A DNA stretch of 64,000 nucleotides from assembly GCF_914767665.1 (NCBI RefSeq), contig NC_059505.1:37135506-37199505 (forward strand), given 5' to 3'. This DNA comes from Harmonia axyridis (Eukaryota; Arthropoda; Insecta; Coleoptera; Coccinellidae). Positions 60,391-64,000 of the stretch are shown piece by piece; position 1 is the stretch's first letter, and every line of letters begins with the position of its first letter. The translations under genes were made by a program, and so were the position numbers. A model generated the notes under the pieces. The model did not search any database. It worked only from the letters and a program-made list of their open reading frames with translations, and was not told where the DNA came from.

Positions 60391-61051
60391 CAAAGTGTTC
60401 CTAGATTGGAGGTACAAACGAAAATGAGAGATTCCTTGGATACTTTTGATGAAAAAAGTCCTATAGATATGGGTCCGAAAACTCTTTGTTTTCCAAATAC
60501 AGAGTGTTTTTGTAGTCCTACTTTTTTGTGATGATTATACGATTTTATCGAATCTTTATGGAGCATTTACAGAGAAAAGCACCTAAACTAATAATTCATT
60601 TATTCATCGTTTACTAACTGGATGATAATTTGAATTTTCCTGAGGATTTAGAGAGAATTGTTTTAAATTTTTTCTCGAAATTGGTAGCAGATACGACAAA
60701 ACTACAAATAAAAAAGTTTAGTCTTCAACCAAAGGTTTTTTTTCACATTTTTCAAACTACTAGTGGTGCAACGAATAAAATTTCTAGACGAAAAAGGCAA
60801 CCACTGTTCCAGGAAGAAAAAAAATATCACCCTGCAGATTTGCAGTCGGATTTTGCCTATCACGTGATGTGAACTCTAAATTGGAGTATCTATGAAAAAT
60901 TTCAGTTAAATATCTTATTAAATGTAGATGCTGTGAGAAAAAGAAATATTAAAAAATCAAATCGTAACACCCTGTATCTCGAAAACAAAGCCCATCGAAT
61001 TATAGAAGGAATCTTTAATTTCGTTTGTTATTCCAATTAAGGAACACTCTG
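60391..61051. mobile_element. MITE, CAGGGTGTTCY family, copy 4
   Basis: The left end is eroded (CAAAGTGTTCCTAGATTGG); the right end in reverse is CAGAGTGTTCCTTAATTGG. Inner AACACCCTGTATCTCGAAAA is as in copy 2. Confidence 0.7.
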
Positions 61052-62039
61052 TTAATATAAACTGAAATTTGTATATGAGATCAACTCTTCATTCAATACA
61101 AAATGTTAGTAAGTAATTTGTGTTAATGGATTTTTTCAATTTTTTCATAAATTCAATTGAATTTTGGTCGTACCATGTCTGATACAAAAATAATTAATTG
61201 TAATTCATGAAATAATCAAAAATGAAAAAGTTCAGTGAAGTTTTCTCAATTATATTCATTCTCTGAATTAACTATTCATGGAAAATAAAAGTCTTATCTT
61301 CAGTTCATGTGTTCAAATTGATTTTGCGGAGCCAAATTATGTATGGAATATTCTTTTGTGTACTTTGTTTAAAAGAAGAACAAATATTTCATTATTGTAA
61401 AACCAAATATATCGTGGGTCTCAAGGACTTTTTCATTTAAACAATTAGCAATCATATTGGTGGTTAGTCTACATGGTTAGCTTAGGTTTGATGATTTTCG
61501 TTCGAAAATAAATTTGACTCTATATGAAATGTCCACAATTCCCATTTTGAATTGCTGAGAATCCAAAAAAAAATTATAAAATTTTGATACGTGATATTGT
61601 CAATCGTTTAGAAAACGCAAAACGTCCAATTTCTTTTTTTAATCTGCTTATTACATAGGCAATTTGGTGCAGCTCCATCTGCCTGAAGTGTTTGACCTTG
61701 AAGCGACCAATGGTAATTGAGAATTAAAGCCAGAGACCCAGAGGGTTAGATTGTTTCAAAGTGTTTCTGACGTAAGATGGTGGTGCTGCATCAAAATTTA
61801 TCTGAGTTCTCTTCGCATCGCACTTGTCTTATTATCAGTTGAAAGTACATAATATTATTATTTGATTGTCGAAAACTACATCAGATAAGAAATAATATCT
61901 TTCGAAAATGAATAACACCTGAATTTTAAATATGAAACGGACATTTCTAGTCCATTGTTCCCACTCGAGATACCAACCTAACAAATTAAAATTAGCATCA
62001 AACAATAAAGTTTCATTACGTTACTTTTTTGTCCAGTTT
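61052..62039. other. Intron, nothing recognised
   Basis: No supported feature. Confidence 0.5.
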
Positions 62040-62047
62040 AGTAAACC

Positions 62048-62641
62048 CATAGAGTAATAAACATAGATAGAGGGAGTATACGCAATTTTTACATGTCCCC
62101 AACATGGTTAGATAGATTACGTTGTCGGATTGTGATATATTTTCAAATCAACAATTTTACTATATCATTATGAATGTATATTAAATTGAATGAAATATAT
62201 TTATTTGAGTGATTCCCGATTCAATGTGCAAATTTGAATATTTGGAATCCGATATTTTTCCTAATTGTCGAATTTATAGTATGCAGAATATTTATTATTT
62301 CTCGTATTTACTTGCTGATATTCAAGGTTTGGCAACTTTTGCTCTCCTAGTGTCATCCGTTGTTTCACGTCTTCCTGCGCGCTCGAACTTTGTTTTGTGA
62401 ATTTCTGATATATTTAGGTATTCATCTCAAAATATTTTGAGTTGATATGAAACGTCGATTCACTATGGGACATAAGGAGTGCGTTCTTTGTGGAGAAACT
62501 CGCAAATTGAGTGAAATATCATATCACTGATATGTTTTCATTTCCGCGTGTTCAATATCAAATTTGATAGTTGATGTTGGGGACAAAATTTGCTTACTGA
62601 TAATAACAAATGCTCCCTCTATCTTTGTTTATTACTCTGAA
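62048..62641 (+). mobile_element. P-superfamily-like MITE, copy 5
   Basis: 594 bp with perfect 8-bp direct repeats AGTAAACC at 62040-62047 and 62642-62649. The ends CATAGAGTAATAAACATAG and, in reverse, TTCAGAGTAATAAACAAAG. THAP-like start at 62467 (MGHKECVLCGETRKLSEI), stop soon after. Confidence 0.85.
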
Positions 62642-62649
62642 AGTAAACC

Positions 62650-63400
62650 CAACACGATTCTTCAAGAGATTCATCTTGCCAATCTTCTCCATCGTCTTCA
62701 TCTTTTGCCGCCACAAAATTATGACGGTAAAAGAGGAAGTTGCACCGTAGTTCCCATTCATTTGTTTCATTGTATTTTTCGGAATCTTTCCGCTGGCTCA
62801 GTTTCCAAACAGTTGAAGAAATACTATCTGGGAAATTATGATTCACATAATTGCATCTTTGTTCAAAGCACGTTGCATCATTTCTTGCAGCAAGGTCAAA
62901 AGGCCATTGTATTCATATTGATGGTTCGTGGTTTGGTTTGGCGGTTGTACTATGAGATAATTTGATCTATTGTAGGATTACAATCTGATTGGATAGACAT
63001 TGATTGAATGAAATGGGAAATGTTGATTTATTGTTCTATCTAGACTCTAGAGTGTTTTATGAGAATTGAGTAATGACTTCTAGGATTCAGTTGATGTACT
63101 GTTAAAGGTTTTTTATATAGACTTCTATTTTCCTGGCTTATGTCAGAGCTTCACATTCGGAAAGAAATGATCTCAAGTTATTCTTCAGTGACGTAGTTTT
63201 TATAAGATTAATGTCACATTACCACCAAAATAAGAAACGAAAATACAAAAAGTATTACCTAGTTATAACTGTTATAAACATGTTTTCTCTAATTCGAACT
63301 GTACATTATTCTGATAAATGATAAAGAATGCAAAATATCTGAAATCACTGCATGTAGAATAAACTTTTTACCATATTTGGAGCTATGCATATAGGAATAA
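62650..63400. other. Intron, unique sequence, no firm call
   Basis: 62650-62960 is open in one frame on each strand (plus: NYDGKRGSCTVVPIHLF; minus: FVAAKDEDDGEDWQDESLEE) and less AT-rich, but I see no splice sites or family that would make either a gene. Confidence 0.35.
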
Positions 63401-64000
63401 TTCGATTTTATTATTCAACATAGTTGCATTCGAGGGCGATACAGCGATTATAGCGATCTTACAACTTTTCGATACCATTTTTGTAGTACTGTTTGCTTTT
63501 CGCTTCAAAATAGGCCTCAGTTCTCAGTTGCGGCGATTACTTCTTTATTGGCGCTAAAATTCTATCCAGCGAGCATTCTATTGAGGTCTGAGAATAGGCA
63601 AAAGTCGCTGGGGCCAGATCTGACGAATACGCTGGATGCAGAGGCAATTCGAAGCCCAATTCATGCAATTTTGCCATTGTTTTCACTGATTTGTGACACG
63701 GCGCATTGTCTTGATGAAACAGCACCTTTTTTCCTTCAAATGGGCCAGTTTGTAAACAATTTCATCCTTTAAACGATACCTTGCGCAAAATACTGATGCC
63801 ATAACCTTACCAGCTGACTATTGTGTTTTTTCCTCGCTTTGGATTCGGTTCATCGTGTGCAGTTCACTAAGCTGACAGTCGATTGGACTCCGGAGTGAAA
63901 TGATGGAGCCATGTTTCATCCATTGTCACATATCGACGCAAAAATTCAGGTTTATTGTTCTTGAACAGCTTCAAACACTGCTCAGAACCTTTAACACGTT
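63401..64000 (-). mobile_element. Mariner, irritans/Himar-like, copy 4, cut by the window edge
   Basis: The minus strand codes, from high to low coordinates, ETWLHHF-type sequence, then FHQDNAPCHKSVKTMAKLHELGFELPLHP (given here only by its ends, FHQDNAPCHK and GFELPLHP) and RYNRCIALE. The C-terminal terminal repeat is missing; the rest runs past base 64000. Confidence 0.8.

Noticed and set aside
62564..62965. 133-codon frame as a gene
   Set aside because: Its first part lies in the P-like MITE; the rest has no splice or homology support.

Overview
The window is AT-rich nuclear DNA of an insect. It carries a large spliced gene on the + strand with long introns, several mariner subfamilies, DD41D (rosa-type) elements, P-superfamily-like MITEs and many TA-flanked inverted-repeat elements. 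The repeat content made me think of a beetle, but nothing here proves the order. There are no bacterial operons, no CRISPR and no intact virus. The species and the host gene's name could not be determined from sequence alone.

Host gene. One + strand gene appears to run through the whole window. Supported coding exons are 1-1672 (left end outside the window), 3761-3876, 42334-42429 and 48777-48863. Every donor, acceptor and reading phase joins without a stop. Two alternative first exons, 42001-42097 and 59915-60038, each start with ATG and end in a phase-1 donor. That phase fits the acceptor of the exons around them, so the locus looks like a multi-promoter gene with N-terminal isoform choice. 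Weaker candidates for further promoters or first exons lie at about 7.5-8.05, 40.26-40.67 and 43.86-44.35 kb. The product is a disordered Ser/Lys/Asp/Glu-rich protein that I do not recognise.

Introns. Introns make up about 97% of the window and are a graveyard of mobile DNA. They hold (i) four copies of a rosa/DD41D element sharing the same N-terminal deletion, plus a fragment of a further rosa-like element; (ii) mariners of at least three subfamilies: irritans/Himar-like at 27.2, 47.5, 53.8 and 63.4 kb; mauritiana/Mos-like at 42.8 and 58.0 kb; and a third group at 35.95 and 38.1 kb; (iii) a 5'-truncated LINE 3' end at 44.6 kb and reverse-transcriptase scraps at 22.6 kb; (iv) several inverted-repeat families, many ending in CAGGGTG next to TA; (v) a ~590-bp MITE with 8-bp target duplications and the first ~20 codons of a THAP-like zinc finger, at 24.9, 39.7, 56.8 and 62.0 kb.

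The most unusual object is 11845-19431. It is a copy of that ~590-bp P-like MITE blown up to ~7.6 kb by three head-to-tail higher-order repeats of about 2.05, 2.9 and 2.05 kb. Each repeat opens with an array of 34-bp units containing a 9-bp-stem palindrome, continues with ~130-145-bp subrepeats and a tRNA-like segment with A and B boxes, and closes with a GC-richer module of about 325 bp that is almost identical in all three repeats. This is the best candidate here for an undescribed system.
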